A stretch of 64,000 bases of DNA from Bog-532 sp963830385 (GCA_963830385.1 CAWHMD010000008.1:744001-808000); one strand, 5' to 3'. Counted from the stretch's first letter, positions 42,512-52,649 are shown. Numbers and translations: made by a program. The notes: a model not told the origin generated them from the letters alone.

Positions 42512-43432
42512 TCATAGCGTCAGGCCGGGATCGGGACCGGTGCCGCGGGCGGAGAACATGGCGGGGGCGTTGTGGGCGACGACGATGCGGCCGTCGGCGG
42601 CGACGGCTATCAGGCCACCGTCGGAGCCGCGCTGGGCCAGTTCCTCGTCGAAGGTGGCGCGGACGGCATCGGCCAGGCCGGCGCCCGTGTACTTGAGGCG
42701 GGCGGCGACGTCGTGGGCGATGACGCCGCGGATGAAGGCTTCGCCGTGGCCGGTGGAGGAGATCGCGACCAGGTGGTCGCGGGCGTAGACACCGGCACCG
42801 ATGACGGGGGTGTCGCCGACCCGGCCGTCGATCTGGCCGACGATGCCGCCGGTGGAGGTGGCGGCGGCGAGGCGGCCGCCGGCGTCACGGGCGGCCGCGC
42901 CGACGGTGCCGTGGCGGGGGGCGGTGGCCCGGCGGGCCAGCACCTGGTCCAGCTGGCGCTGACGGTGCCCGGTGATGAAGTAGCCGGGCTCGGCCACCTC
43001 CAGGCCATGGTGCTTCAGGAACTCCACGTCCGGGTCGACGATGAACACGTGGTCGGTGTGCTCCATGATGGCGCGGGCCAGCCGCACCGGGTTGCGGGCG
43101 TGCCGGGCGGCGGCGACCGCACCGGCCTGACCGGCCCCGGTCATGACCGACGCGTCGAGTTCGGCCTGGCCGGTCGCGGTGAGCGAGGCGCCCCGGCCGG
43201 CGTTGAACAGCGGGTCGTCCTCGAGCGCGGCCACGCTGGCGCACACGGCGTCCAGCGCGGCGCCGCCCGCCGCAAGCACCTGCCAGCCGGCCTGGTAGGC
43301 GGCCCGCAGCCCCTGGGCGTAGGGCGCTCCTTCGGCCAGCGACAGCTCCTGGGCCCGCGGCCCGGCGCCGCCGTGTACCGCCAGAGCCGGTCCTGCGGCC
43401 GGCGCCGCCGTTTCGAAAATCTCGGTGATCAT
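42512..43432 (-). CDS. Isoaspartyl peptidase/L-asparaginase (Ntn hydrolase, plant type)
   Basis: 306 aa from ATG 43430-43432; an upstream GTG at 43465 is possible. PALAVHGGAGPR, ALEDDPLFNAGRGASLTATG, ASVMTG, and the autocleavage site RHGTVGAAARD, with Thr176 becoming the N-terminal nucleophile of the beta-chain; STGGIVGQIDGRVGDTPVIG and STGHGEAFIRG line the active site. It hydrolyses beta-aspartyl dipeptides and asparagine. Same direction as the downstream border of the GntR gene, but separated by 61 bases. Confidence 0.92.
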   Translation of the reverse strand: MITEIFETAAPAAGPALAVHGGAGPRAQELSLAEGAPYAQGLRAAYQAGWQVLAAGGAALDAVCASVAALEDDPLFNAGRGASLTATGQAELDASVMTGAGQAGAVAAARHARNPVRLARAIMEHTDHVFIVDPDVEFLKHHGLEVAEPGYFITGHRQRQLDQVLARRATAPRHGTVGAAARDAGGRLAAATSTGGIVGQIDGRVGDTPVIGAGVYARDHLVAISSTGHGEAFIRGVIAHDVAARLKYTGAGLADAVRATFDEELAQRGSDGGLIAVAADGRIVVAHNAPAMFSARGTGPDPGLTL

Positions 43433-43492
43433 CGCGGGCCAGGCTACCGGTCGCCTCAGGGTCACGGCCCCGCCGGGCCGGCCAGGGCGTTC

Positions 43493-44197
43493 CTAGGCGA
43501 ACTCGACGTTCTGTGCCTCGAGGAAGCGGAGCAGATCGTCGCCGGCGTTCACGACGTGCTGGCGCATGAGCGACTCGGCCACCGCGCCCTCGCCCCGGCG
43601 CACCGCCGCCATGATCTCGGCGTGCTCCCGGTTGACCCGCTCCGACCGGTTCGGCATCTGGTCCATCTGGTCGCTGGGGATGCTCAGGCTGTGCGTGCGG
43701 ATGACCGCCAGCAGCTTGGGCGACTGGGACAGCTGGTTGATCCGCCGGTGGAACTGCCAGTTGATCTTGGACATTCGCGCGCTGTCGCCGGCCGCGGTCA
43801 CCCGGACCATCTCGTCGTGGTAGCCGGCCAGCTCGCTGATCTCGTCCTCGTCGTGGCGCTCGGTGACCCGGCGCAGGGCCAGGCCGTGCAGCATCCCCTC
43901 GATCAGGTAGATGTCGCGCAGGTCGGAGCGGGCCAGCGGGGCGACCAGGCTGTGCCCGTGCCCGTCGTCGGCCAGGAAGCCCTGGGTGGTGAGCTGGCGG
44001 AGGGCGTCGCGGACGGGCATGCGGCTGGTGTTGAAGCGCTCGCACAGCAACTGCTGGCCGACGTGAGTGCCGGCCGATAGCCGACCGTAAAGGATGTCAC
44101 GGCGGATCACATCCGCGATCTGGTTCCCCAGGGGCACCCGCTCGAACCGGAACGACTCGCCGTCGTCGAACGTGCCCCGTTCCTGAGGGAAGACCAT
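43493..44197 (-). CDS. GntR-family (FadR/FCD type) transcriptional regulator
   Basis: 234 aa from ATG 44195-44197, GGGGAGAG upstream. Winged helix (ADVIRRDILYGRLSAGTHVG, CERFNTSRMPVRDALRQLTT) followed by an all-helical FCD domain with metal/ligand-binding His and Asp in LRDIYLIEGMLHGLALRRVT and INWQFHRRINQLSQS. Such proteins sense carboxylates. An 8+8 palindrome lies 52-69 bases upstream of the start and probably is the operator. The asparaginase gene lies downstream on the same strand, 61 bases away. Confidence 0.9.
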   Translation of the reverse strand: MVFPQERGTFDDGESFRFERVPLGNQIADVIRRDILYGRLSAGTHVGQQLLCERFNTSRMPVRDALRQLTTQGFLADDGHGHSLVAPLARSDLRDIYLIEGMLHGLALRRVTERHDEDEISELAGYHDEMVRVTAAGDSARMSKINWQFHRRINQLSQSPKLLAVIRTHSLSIPSDQMDQMPNRSERVNREHAEIMAAVRRGEGAVAESLMRQHVVNAGDDLLRFLEAQNVEFA

Positions 44198-44248
44198 CCG
44201 GCCTCTCTCCCCACCCCGCAGCGCTAACCCCCCAGCGGCGGTCAAGTG

Positions 44249-44266
44249 CTGGTTATTGATAACCAG
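44249..44266. promoter_or_regulatory. FadR-type operator CTGGTTAT-TG-ATAACCAG
   Basis: A perfect 8+8-bp inverted repeat with a 2-base centre, containing TGGT and ACCA arms 10 bases apart, the usual core for FadR-subfamily GntR regulators. It sits in the promoter region of the GntR gene, and TATACC follows it on the other side. Autoregulation is the inference. Confidence 0.65.
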
Positions 44267-44328
44267 TATACCGTCGGCCGCCCCAACCGGTCTTGTTCGG
44301 CAATCGTAGGCAGCGGGCTCGATCCGTT

Positions 44329-44364
44329 CAGGTGGGGCTGGAAGAGGCAGACCAGCCCCACCTG
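44329..44364 (-). terminator. Intrinsic terminator after icd
   Basis: CAGGTGGGGCTGG (44329-44341) and CCAGCCCCACCTG (44352-44364) pair perfectly over 13 bp with a 10-base loop, 25 bases downstream of the icd stop on the minus strand. Confidence 0.75.
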
Positions 44365-44389
44365 TAAAACAGCTACCAGCGGCCGCGCC

Positions 44390-46579
<2,190 letters not shown>

Positions 46580-46713
46580 CGGGTTTGCCAGCTCCTGCTC
46601 TGGAGACTTCTTCTCGATATCAAGATACTCGTCGGCGTGCCTGGGCACCAACCAGCCTGCCCAGCTAACCAGGCTTGACGCCAGACCTGCGCATCAACCG
46701 GCCGGCGGCCGTG

Positions 46714-46783
46714 CCAGCTCGTTCAGGCCAGGTCGTTCAGGCCAGCTCGGCCAGGCCAGCTCGGTCAGGCCAGCTCGGTCAGG
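46714..46783. repeat. Five tandem 14-bp units overlapping the 3' end of the sigma-factor gene
   Basis: Units start at 46714, 46728, 46742, 46756 and 46770; consensus CCAGCTCGGTCAGG, units 4 and 5 identical, others differing by one to three bases. The sigma-factor stop codon is inside unit 4 and its last residues (LTELA) come from units 4-5, so units 1-3 look like out-of-frame copies of the gene's own last 14 bases spreading into the icd intergenic. Confidence 0.8.
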
Positions 46784-47949
46784 CGGCGTTCGAGGAAGCG
46801 GCGTTCGGCGCCGTCGTCGGTGAGCTCGCGGGCCCGCAGATAGGCGGCCCGGGCCTCGCCGGTCCGGCCGAGCCGTCGCAGCAGCTCGGCCCGGGTCGAG
46901 TGCAGGTAGCGGAAGTCGCCGAGGCCGAGCTGGTCGACGATGCGCAGGCCGGCTTCGGGGCCGTCGGTCTCGGCGACGGCGATCGCGCGGTTGAGCTCCA
47001 CCACCGGCGAGCCGGTCAGCCGGGTGAGCTCGCCGTACAGGGCCGCGATCTGCGGCCAGTCGCACGGCACCTCAGCGTGCAGCGAGGCGATGGCGGCCTG
47101 GAGGACGTAGGGGCCACGGCCGGCCAGCGCGAGCGCGCGGTCGAGGGCGGCCCGTCCAGCCGCGATCTGCCCGCTGTCCCAGCGGGACCGGTCCTGGTCG
47201 CCGAGCAGCACCAGCTCGCCGTCGCGGAACCGCGCATGGCGGCGGGAATCGTGCAGCAGCATCATCGCCAGCAGCCCGTGCACCTCGGGCTCTCCCGGCA
47301 GCAGGGTGGCCAGCGCGCGGCCGAGCCAGATCGCCTCGGCCGCCAGCTCGTCGCGGCCGCCGTAGCCCTCGTTGAAGATCAGGTAGACGACGGCGAGCAC
47401 GGCGTCCAGGCGCTCGCCGAGCAGGTGGGCCGGGGGCACCCGGAACGGGATCGCGGCCGCTTTGATCTTCCGCTTCGCCCGCACCAGCCGCTGCGCCATC
47501 GTGCGCTCCGGCACCAGGAAGGCGCGGGCGATCTCGTCGGTGCTGAGCCCGCCGAGCGTGCGCAGGGTGAGCGCGACCTGCGCCTCGGGCGCGAGTGCGG
47601 GGTGGCAGCAGGTGAAGATGAGCTCCAGCCGCTCGTCCGGGAACGCTGTCGTCGTCATCGGCACCTCGCCGCGATCGGCCGCGGTCCCGGCTCCGGCGGC
47701 GAGCAGGCCGAGCTTGCCCGCGAGGACCCGGTCGCGGCGGATGCGATCGGTCGCCCGGTTGCGGGCCGTCCGCATCAGCCAGGCCCGCGGGTTACCGGGG
47801 ACGCCGTCGCGCGGCCACCGGTCGGCGGCCAGCGCGAACGCCTCCTGGGCGGCCTCCTCGGCGAGGTCGAAGTCGCCGAGGAGGCCGATCAGGGTGGCCA
47901 GGACCCGGCCCCATTCCTCGCGGAAGATCTGATCGAGGCCGGCTACCAA
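46765..47949 (-). CDS. RNA polymerase sigma factor, ECF42-like with TPR/SnoaL-less C-terminal extension
   Basis: 394 aa. Sigma2 (IFREEWGRVLATLIGLLGDF, EEAAQEAFALAADRW, NPRAWLMRTARNRATDRIRR) and sigma4 (LRTLGGLSTDEIARAFLVPE, RTMAQRLVRAKRKIK) followed by a 200-residue C-terminal domain (LYLIFNEGYGG-like DAVLAVVYLIFNEGYGGRDE, then helical TPR-like repeats). This plus an adjacent DGPF protein defines the ECF42 group, which has no anti-sigma factor; the C-terminal domain is thought to control activity. TTG start 47947-47949 overlaps the DGPF stop. Confidence 0.9.
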   Translation of the reverse strand: MVAGLDQIFREEWGRVLATLIGLLGDFDLAEEAAQEAFALAADRWPRDGVPGNPRAWLMRTARNRATDRIRRDRVLAGKLGLLAAGAGTAADRGEVPMTTTAFPDERLELIFTCCHPALAPEAQVALTLRTLGGLSTDEIARAFLVPERTMAQRLVRAKRKIKAAAIPFRVPPAHLLGERLDAVLAVVYLIFNEGYGGRDELAAEAIWLGRALATLLPGEPEVHGLLAMMLLHDSRRHARFRDGELVLLGDQDRSRWDSGQIAAGRAALDRALALAGRGPYVLQAAIASLHAEVPCDWPQIAALYGELTRLTGSPVVELNRAIAVAETDGPEAGLRIVDQLGLGDFRYLHSTRAELLRRLGRTGEARAAYLRARELTDDGAERRFLERRLTELA

Positions 47950-48290
47950 TACACCTCCGAGGGGCGGATCTCGACCGCGCCGCCGTGGCGGGCGGCCGGG
48001 ACGCGGGCGGCCACCTCGATGGCCGCGTCGAGGTCGTCGGCCTCGAGGATGAACAGGCCGCCGACGGCCTCCTTCATCCCGACGAACGGGCCATCGGTGG
48101 TCAGGGTCCTGCCGCCCTCGACCCGCACGGTGGTGGCGTTCTCGGGCAGGCCCATCGGCGGCACCGTGGTGACCCCCGGGTTCTCGTTGATCGCCTGGTA
48201 GTCGGCGTAGACCTGCTTCTGCTCGGCCTCGGGCAGCGCCGCCTGCCGCTCCTGCGCGTCGCCTTGGTAGATCACCATGATGTATTTCAT
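47943..48290 (-). CDS. YCII-related DGPF-domain protein
   Basis: 115 aa. MKYIMVIYQGDAQERQAALP, GRTLTTDGPFVGMKEAVGGL (the DGPF motif), FILEADDLDAAIEVAARVP, GAVEIRPSEVYW. The small ferredoxin-like fold has His/Asp sites; its role with ECF42 sigma factors is not known in detail. It is the first gene of the pair, overlapping the sigma factor by 7 bases. Confidence 0.92.
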   Translation of the reverse strand: MKYIMVIYQGDAQERQAALPEAEQKQVYADYQAINENPGVTTVPPMGLPENATTVRVEGGRTLTTDGPFVGMKEAVGGLFILEADDLDAAIEVAARVPAARHGGAVEIRPSEVYW

Positions 48291-48427
48291 CGCTTCCTCC
48301 TCGTCGCTGTCAGATGGTCACGCACTAAGACGAACGACGCGCCGGGAAATCGACAGCTCGCCGGTGCGTCCGGCCGCATTGACCCGGCGTCGCATTGTTT
48401 GGCCGGAATCGGGTACTTGCGCCCACT

Positions 48428-49864
48428 ATGGCGACAGTGACGTCCGTCCCGGCCTGGCCCGGCGCTCCGCTTGAGGGCCGCTACCGGCTCGATGATCGCA
48501 TCGGCGCGGGCGGGATGGGCGAGGTCTGGCGAGCCACTGACCTGGTGCTGGATCGGCTGGTCGCGGTGAAGCTGCTCGATCCCGGCGGCGCCAGCGATGA
48601 GGTCGGCCTGGCGCGTTTCCGGGCCGAGGCGCGGCACGCGGGCTCGCTGACGCACCCGGGGATCGCGCGGGTGTACGACTACTGCGAGGCCGAGCCACCG
48701 GGCCGTCCCTATCTGGTGATGGAGCTGGTCGACGGCCCGTCTCTGGCCAGAGTGCTCGACGCGGGGCCGGTGGATCCGGCGCGGACGATGGATCTGGTCG
48801 CCCAGGCCGCCCGGGCCCTTGAGGCCGCGCACGCCGCCGGCCTGGTCCACCGCGACATCAAGCCGGGCAATCTGCTGGTCGGCCGCAGCGGGAACGTGAA
48901 GATCACTGATTTCGGGATTGCTCATGCGATCGGATCCGCGCACATCACCCGCCCCGGGGCGCTGATCGGGACGCCGGCGTATCTTTCACCGGAACGGGCC
49001 CTCGGCGCGACCGCCACCCCCGCCGCCGACCTGTACGCGCTGGGCATCGTGGCCTTCCAGTGCCTCACCGGCCGGCTTCCGTTCGACGGGCCGCCGCTGG
49101 CGATGGCGATCGCCCAGCAGGAGCGGCCGTTGCCGCCGCTGCCACCGTCGGTGCCGGCGGACGTGGCCGCGCTGGTGGCCGACCTGACCGCCAAAGACCC
49201 GCGGGCCCGGCCAGCCAGCGCCGCCGAAGTCGCCCGGCGAGCCGCCCGCCTGCCCGCCGCCCCAGCCGCGGTAGCTGACGGGGCTGCCCTGGCTGACGGG
49301 GCTGCCCTGGCTGACGGGGGCGCCCTGGCTGTGCGCCCGCGCCGGGTACGGAGCCGGCGCCCGGCTTACGCGGTCGGTGCCGCCGCGGTGGCCGCGATCG
49401 CCGGGGCCGGGTGGATCATGACCGGCGGGCACGGGTCCCCGTCGGTCCACGCGCAGGCCAGCCCGCCCGCCACCAGCCGGTCAGCCACCTCGCAGCCGGG
49501 GAGCCACCCGGCACCGGTCGCGGCGCCGGTCCGCGTAACCGGCCCGGCCGGTGGCACTGGAGCATCCGTCCCGGCCCGCCGGCGGGCTGCCGTTCACCGC
49601 TCGCCGGCCGCGGCTGCCGCCCCGGCCGGGACCCCAGCCACGGGCCGCGTCCTGACCGGGAGCGGGACACCCGCGCCATCCGGGACACCGGCCGGGAGCG
49701 GGTCCCCCGCCCCGAGCGGGACTCCCAGCCTGAGCGGAACCCCCAGCCCGAGCGGGACCTCGATCCCGAGTGCGACCTCGATCCCGAGTGGCGCCGCGGG
49801 GCCAGCCGGGGCTGGCTCCCCGGCCGGGACCGGCACTACCGGACCGGCCGTCCCCGCGACCTGA
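48428..49864 (+). CDS. Serine/threonine protein kinase with single membrane helix and Ser/Pro/Gly-rich extracellular tail
   Basis: 478 aa from ATG 48428. Kinase domain at about residues 15-275: IGAGGMGEVWRATD, AVKLLD, HRDIKPGNLLV (catalytic Asp143), DFGIAH, GTPAYLSPERA. Three copies of an Ala-Asp-Gly-Ala-Ala-Leu unit precede a membrane helix at about 312-332 (AYAVGAAAVAAIAGAGWIM). The outside 145 residues are low-complexity (repeated SGTP/SPAP) with no PASTA repeats. Membrane-bound Hanks-type signalling kinase; target unknown. It is divergent from the ECF42/DGPF pair. Confidence 0.92.
   Translation: MATVTSVPAWPGAPLEGRYRLDDRIGAGGMGEVWRATDLVLDRLVAVKLLDPGGASDEVGLARFRAEARHAGSLTHPGIARVYDYCEAEPPGRPYLVMELVDGPSLARVLDAGPVDPARTMDLVAQAARALEAAHAAGLVHRDIKPGNLLVGRSGNVKITDFGIAHAIGSAHITRPGALIGTPAYLSPERALGATATPAADLYALGIVAFQCLTGRLPFDGPPLAMAIAQQERPLPPLPPSVPADVAALVADLTAKDPRARPASAAEVARRAARLPAAPAAVADGAALADGAALADGGALAVRPRRVRSRRPAYAVGAAAVAAIAGAGWIMTGGHGSPSVHAQASPPATSRSATSQPGSHPAPVAAPVRVTGPAGGTGASVPARRRAAVHRSPAAAAAPAGTPATGRVLTGSGTPAPSGTPAGSGSPAPSGTPSLSGTPSPSGTSIPSATSIPSGAAGPAGAGSPAGTGTTGPAVPAT
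49274..49327 (+). repeat. Three 18-bp in-frame repeats in the kinase juxtamembrane linker
   Basis: GCTGACGGGGCTGCCCTG is present twice exactly (49274, 49292) and once with changes (49310), each coding A-D-G-A-A-L. Being a multiple of three, the array changes the linker length without breaking the kinase frame. Confidence 0.8.
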
Positions 49865-49881
49865 GCGCTGCGGCGGGCCGG

Positions 49882-50511
49882 TCACGCATCGGCCGTGTCC
49901 TGGCGCGCGCGCAGGGTGGCGACTCCGTCACCGTCGAGTTCATCGCAGTAGGGCGCGCGGCCGGCCATGGCCATGATCAGGGCGAGGGCGGGGCCTGACA
50001 CCGCCGGCCCGGCCCCGCTGGCGAACGGACCGTCGGTAGCCGTCAGCCGCAGGCCGCGGATGCGCTTCCTGGTGAGGACGGGCATGTCGGTGCCCTGGTA
50101 GTAATCGGCCACTGCGGTCAGGGTGGTGACGGGGTGGTCGCGCGTGATGCCGAGCGGCCGCCGGATGTCCTCGCCGTGCACGATGGTCTCGCCGAGCATC
50201 GCCACGACCGGCAGAGGGGGCTTGGTCGTGCTGGTGATCACCCGGCGGAACCGGGCCAGCGTCTCGGCCGGGGTGGCGCCCAGCTGCTCGGCCAGCCGCA
50301 GTGCGACCTGGCGGTCGAAGTCGAAGCGGCAGCGGATCACGCCCGCCATCCACCGCACCGGGCTGAGGCTGGCCCCGGCGGTCAGGTGGGCGAGCACCTC
50401 GCGGACGGTGAACTGGTCGCACAGCGACCGGGTCGCCCACTGCTGCTCGGTCAGCCCCGCGAGGTCGGCGGCCAGCGCGGCCCGTTCGTCGTGGATCAGC
50501 GACCAGGTCAT
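49882..50511 (-). CDS. Maleylpyruvate-isomerase/DinB-like mycothiol-dependent family protein
   Basis: 209 aa from ATG 50509-50511. Four-helix DinB/MDMPI-N domain with LIHDERAALAADLAGLTEQQ, HLTAGASLSPVRWM, RFDFDRQVALRLAEQLGATP, VHGEDIRRPLG: the His/Glu/His positions (H at helix 2, E and H in the HGEDIRRPLG segment) are those that bind metal in this family. The C-terminal part has a small sterol-carrier-like segment (LRLTATDGPFASGAGPAVSG). Probably a mycothiol-dependent transferase or isomerase. It is followed upstream by TetR on the same strand, 10 bases away. Confidence 0.85.
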   Translation of the reverse strand: MTWSLIHDERAALAADLAGLTEQQWATRSLCDQFTVREVLAHLTAGASLSPVRWMAGVIRCRFDFDRQVALRLAEQLGATPAETLARFRRVITSTTKPPLPVVAMLGETIVHGEDIRRPLGITRDHPVTTLTAVADYYQGTDMPVLTRKRIRGLRLTATDGPFASGAGPAVSGPALALIMAMAGRAPYCDELDGDGVATLRARQDTADA

Positions 50512-50521
50512 GCTGGCGATG

Positions 50522-51106
50522 CTAGCGGCCTAGCACCAGGTCGATCAGGTCGCCGACACGGTGCGGGTCGAACGGCTCGCTGGTCATGAGCCGCTGGTAG
50601 AAGAGGGGGCCAAGCAGCACCTGGGCCGCGAGCTCGGGATCCACTCCCGCGCGGAACTCCCCGTCCGCCACTCCCCGCGCGATGAGTGTGGCCAGCGACT
50701 GGCGCCGGTGCGCTGAGTAACGGTGGCGGAACTCCCGCAGCCGCGGGTCGCGCTCGGCACCCTCGATAAGGGCGGGGATGCACGACGAGAACAACGAGTC
50801 GACGACAACCCCGGCCACGTGGCCCAGCAGGGTCTGCAGGCTCTCGCGGGCCGTCAGCCCCTCCACGGCCGGGACGGCATGCTCGTGGGCGGTCTCGAAC
50901 GCGTCCCCGATCAGGCTGACCTTGTCGGGCCAGTGCCGGTAGATGGTGGACTTGGCCACGCCCGCCCGGGCCGCCACCGACTCAATGGTGAAGGCACCGT
51001 AGCCCGCCTCGCCCAGCTCACCGAGCGCCGCGCGCAGAATGACCTGCCGAGACCGTTCCACCCGGGGGTCGACACCACGTTCCGCCTGCACGCGCACAGC
51101 ATACAA
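50522..51106 (-). CDS. TetR-family transcriptional regulator
   Basis: 194 aa from TTG 51104-51106; GTG codons at 51097 and 51091 are alternatives. HTH at about residues 35-60: AFTIESVAARAGVAKSTIYR, HWPDKVSLIG. The C-terminal domain matches TetR_C_16-like (DAFETAHEHAVPAVEGLT, SLFSSCIPALIEGAERDPRL). It forms an operon with the DinB-like gene, and the VOC gene diverges 75 bases away; it likely represses both. Two direct repeats in the gap are operator candidates. Confidence 0.88.
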   Translation of the reverse strand: MYAVRVQAERGVDPRVERSRQVILRAALGELGEAGYGAFTIESVAARAGVAKSTIYRHWPDKVSLIGDAFETAHEHAVPAVEGLTARESLQTLLGHVAGVVVDSLFSSCIPALIEGAERDPRLREFRHRYSAHRRQSLATLIARGVADGEFRAGVDPELAAQVLLGPLFYQRLMTSEPFDPHRVGDLIDLVLGR

Positions 51107-51109
51107 CTA

Positions 51110-51144
51110 TGAAACGTTGACGTATCGCTGTGAAACGGTTACGT
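51110..51144. promoter_or_regulatory. Direct-repeat operator candidate for the TetR regulator
   Basis: TGAAACGTTGACGT (51110-51123) and TGAAACGGTTACGT (51131-51144) repeat with two mismatches, 21 bases apart (two helical turns) in the gap between TetR and the VOC gene. Each unit includes an AACGTT- or AACCGTT-like symmetric core. Confidence 0.5.
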
Positions 51145-51181
51145 TCTACAAGCGTCTCTAGAGCCTCTGGAAAGGGGACCC

Positions 51182-51586
51182 ATGCCAACGGTCAGCGTCC
51201 GCTACATCGTCCACGACGTCGACGCAGCGATCGCCTTCTACCGGGACAGCCTGGGCTTCACCGAGGTGATGCACCCGGCCCCGGCGTTCGCCATGCTGTC
51301 GCGGGGCGACCTGCGCCTGCTGCTCAGCGCGGCCGGAGACGGACCGGGCGGCGGCCAGGCGATGCCCGACGGCAGCCGCCCCGAGCCGGGCGGCTGGAAC
51401 CGGTTCGCGATCGAGGTCCCCGACCTGGCGGGCGCGGTCAGCGGCCTGCGGGACCAGGGGGTGCGGTTCCGGAACGAGATCGTCACCGGCATCGGCGGCA
51501 AGCAGATCCTGGCCGAGGACCCGTCCGGCAACCCGGTGGAGCTGTTCGAGCCGGTCCTGCCAGAAGCCCGCCTGTCGCCGTCCTGA
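51182..51586 (+). CDS. VOC-family (glyoxalase/bleomycin-resistance) protein
   Basis: 134 aa from ATG 51182, AAAGGGGACCC upstream. Two VOC modules: VRYIVHDVDAAIAFYRDSLG, FAMLSRGDLRLLLS; and NRFAIEVPDLAGAVSGLRDQ, GGKQILAEDPSGNPVELFEP with the typical DPxGNPVELFEP end. Divergent from the TetR gene, so probably its target. Its 3' end faces a fragment of an acyl-CoA dehydrogenase gene; the undisturbed chromosome would have had this gene convergent with that dehydrogenase. Confidence 0.92.
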   Translation: MPTVSVRYIVHDVDAAIAFYRDSLGFTEVMHPAPAFAMLSRGDLRLLLSAAGDGPGGGQAMPDGSRPEPGGWNRFAIEVPDLAGAVSGLRDQGVRFRNEIVTGIGGKQILAEDPSGNPVELFEPVLPEARLSPS

Positions 51587-51592
51587 GCGCTG

Positions 51593-51670
51593 CTAGCGGA
51601 CGGGCAGCCCGGTGACGGCGCGCCGATGATCATGCGCTGGATTTCGCTGGTGCCTTCGAAGATGGTGAAG
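51593..51670 (-). pseudogene. Residual 3' end of acyl-CoA dehydrogenase at left island edge
   Basis: Minus strand reads FTIFEGTSEIQR(M) then, after a one-base deletion, an in-frame-equivalent AVTGLPVR and TAG (51593-51595). The intact gene at 63318-64000 has the same protein end. From 51606 to 51670 the DNA matches 63331-63396 with one deletion and one substitution. Next to the stop the two copies differ only by synonymous changes (Arg CGC/AGG, Leu CTG/CTC). It is the original chromosomal end displaced by an insertion. Confidence 0.85.
51606..51670. repeat. attL: left copy of the att direct repeat
   Basis: 65 bp. Identical to the right copy except for a deleted G (GCGCGCCG against GCGCGGCCG) and one T/C change. 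The longest exact stretch, TCGCTGGTGCCTTCGAAG plus ATGGTGAAG, is 27 bp and includes the TTCGAA palindrome, so crossover may lie there. Similarity ends at 51671. Confidence 0.8.
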
Positions 51671-51910
51671 TTATTGGACGTGGAGATGTGTGACCCGGCC
51701 GTATGTTCGTAATGGTGTAGCTGACCTGCCTGTGATCCGATGATCGTCGATTGTCATCTTCCGCTGTCTTCCTGGGCCTGACGGAACAGACACGGAACAT
51801 GGGCACGCTTGAGCGCAGTGTGGCTGCAGCCGAACTGCTGTCATTGAGCCATGCTCGGTGAGTGACGGGCTGGCCCCCGGTACGGCCGCGCTGCAGCGGA
51901 GGACGAGCCG
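51671..51910. other. Left inner edge of the island, no gene; paired ACGGAAC motifs
   Basis: No coding region is convincing between the left att copy and the HIT gene. ACGGAAC occurs at 51781-51787 and 51792-51798, 11 bases apart within TGACGGAACAG and ACGGAACA, as in the right-hand copy at 63207-63227. These would be integrase arm sites. Confidence 0.55.
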
Positions 51911-52390
51911 ATGCCGGATGCTAGGCCGATGGGGTTGTCGGCCGGGGATCCGGCTTGTGTCTTCTGCGGTATCGTCTCCGGCCGGGTGCGGGCCAGCCGG
52001 GTGTATGAGGACGCGCGGGTCCTGTCCTTCATGGATATCCACCCGGCTACGCGCGGAGACCTCCTGGTCATCCCCAAGATGCACGCGGCAGGTCTGGAGG
52101 ACATTGACGAGGCGTTGATGACCCACCTGTTCCGTGTCGTTCACCGGCTGACGCGGGCTCTGCGGCGCTCGGGGTTGCCATGTGAGGGAGTGAACCTGTT
52201 CCTCGCCGACGGCGAGGCCGCCGATCAGACGGTTTTCCACCTCCACGTGCATGTCTTCCCGCGGACCGCCGACGACCGGTTCCACTTGGAGGTCAGGTGG
52301 CAGGAGCGATCACGTGCCGCCCTGGACGACGACGCCGCACGGCTCAGGGCGGCCCTGAAGCGCAACGGACACCACCCCGGATGTCTCTGA
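51911..52390 (+). CDS. HIT-family nucleotide hydrolase/transferase
   Basis: 159 aa from ATG 51911 with GGAGGA upstream. ACVFCGIVSGRVRASRVYED, LSFMDIHPATRGDLLVIPK, MHAAGLEDIDEALMTHLFRV, NLFLADGEAADQTVFHLHVH with the histidine triad FHLHVHVFPR. HIT hydrolases remove the AMP from adenylated or AMP-lysine-type substrates, or split dinucleoside polyphosphates. It is the first gene inside the island on this side, with no co-transcribed partner. Zinc-type CxxC occurs at the N-terminus, as in Hint-like members. Confidence 0.9.
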   Translation: MPDARPMGLSAGDPACVFCGIVSGRVRASRVYEDARVLSFMDIHPATRGDLLVIPKMHAAGLEDIDEALMTHLFRVVHRLTRALRRSGLPCEGVNLFLADGEAADQTVFHLHVHVFPRTADDRFHLEVRWQERSRAALDDDAARLRAALKRNGHHPGCL

Positions 52391-52649
52391 CGAACTCGTG
52401 CATGGCTGGCGGTCGGCCCACCATCAGGTGCTACAGAGCACTGAAGGAGCGCTTTGACCCCTTGACCCCCAGGCATCCTCACGAACGAATGTACGTGCGG
52501 AAAGATGTGGCGACCTGCGGCTAATGGTACGGGACGTGCGGGGGAGTCCGTCTATGTTCGGACCGAGTGTCACTCAGTTGGTCACTCGGGGAGTAGCTCT
52601 TTGCCACACGGCGAGCCAGCTCGGTAGCTCCAACCTTGAAATCTGACAC
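52391..52649. other. Intergenic between HIT gene and IS701-type unit
   Basis: No gene is seen. GTCACTCAGTTGGTCACTCG (52569-52588) carries a GTCACTC direct repeat. The left end of the transposable unit begins at TTAA 52650-52653. Confidence 0.5.

Noticed and set aside
46714..46783. CRISPR-like array
   Set aside because: Units are 14 bases with no spacers between them; it is a plain tandem repeat at a gene end. No other repeat-spacer pattern was seen in the window.
51606..51670. tRNA gene as the island's attachment site
   Set aside because: No cloverleaf-like sequence or anticodon stem was found at either edge; both repeats code for the end of an acyl-CoA dehydrogenase instead.
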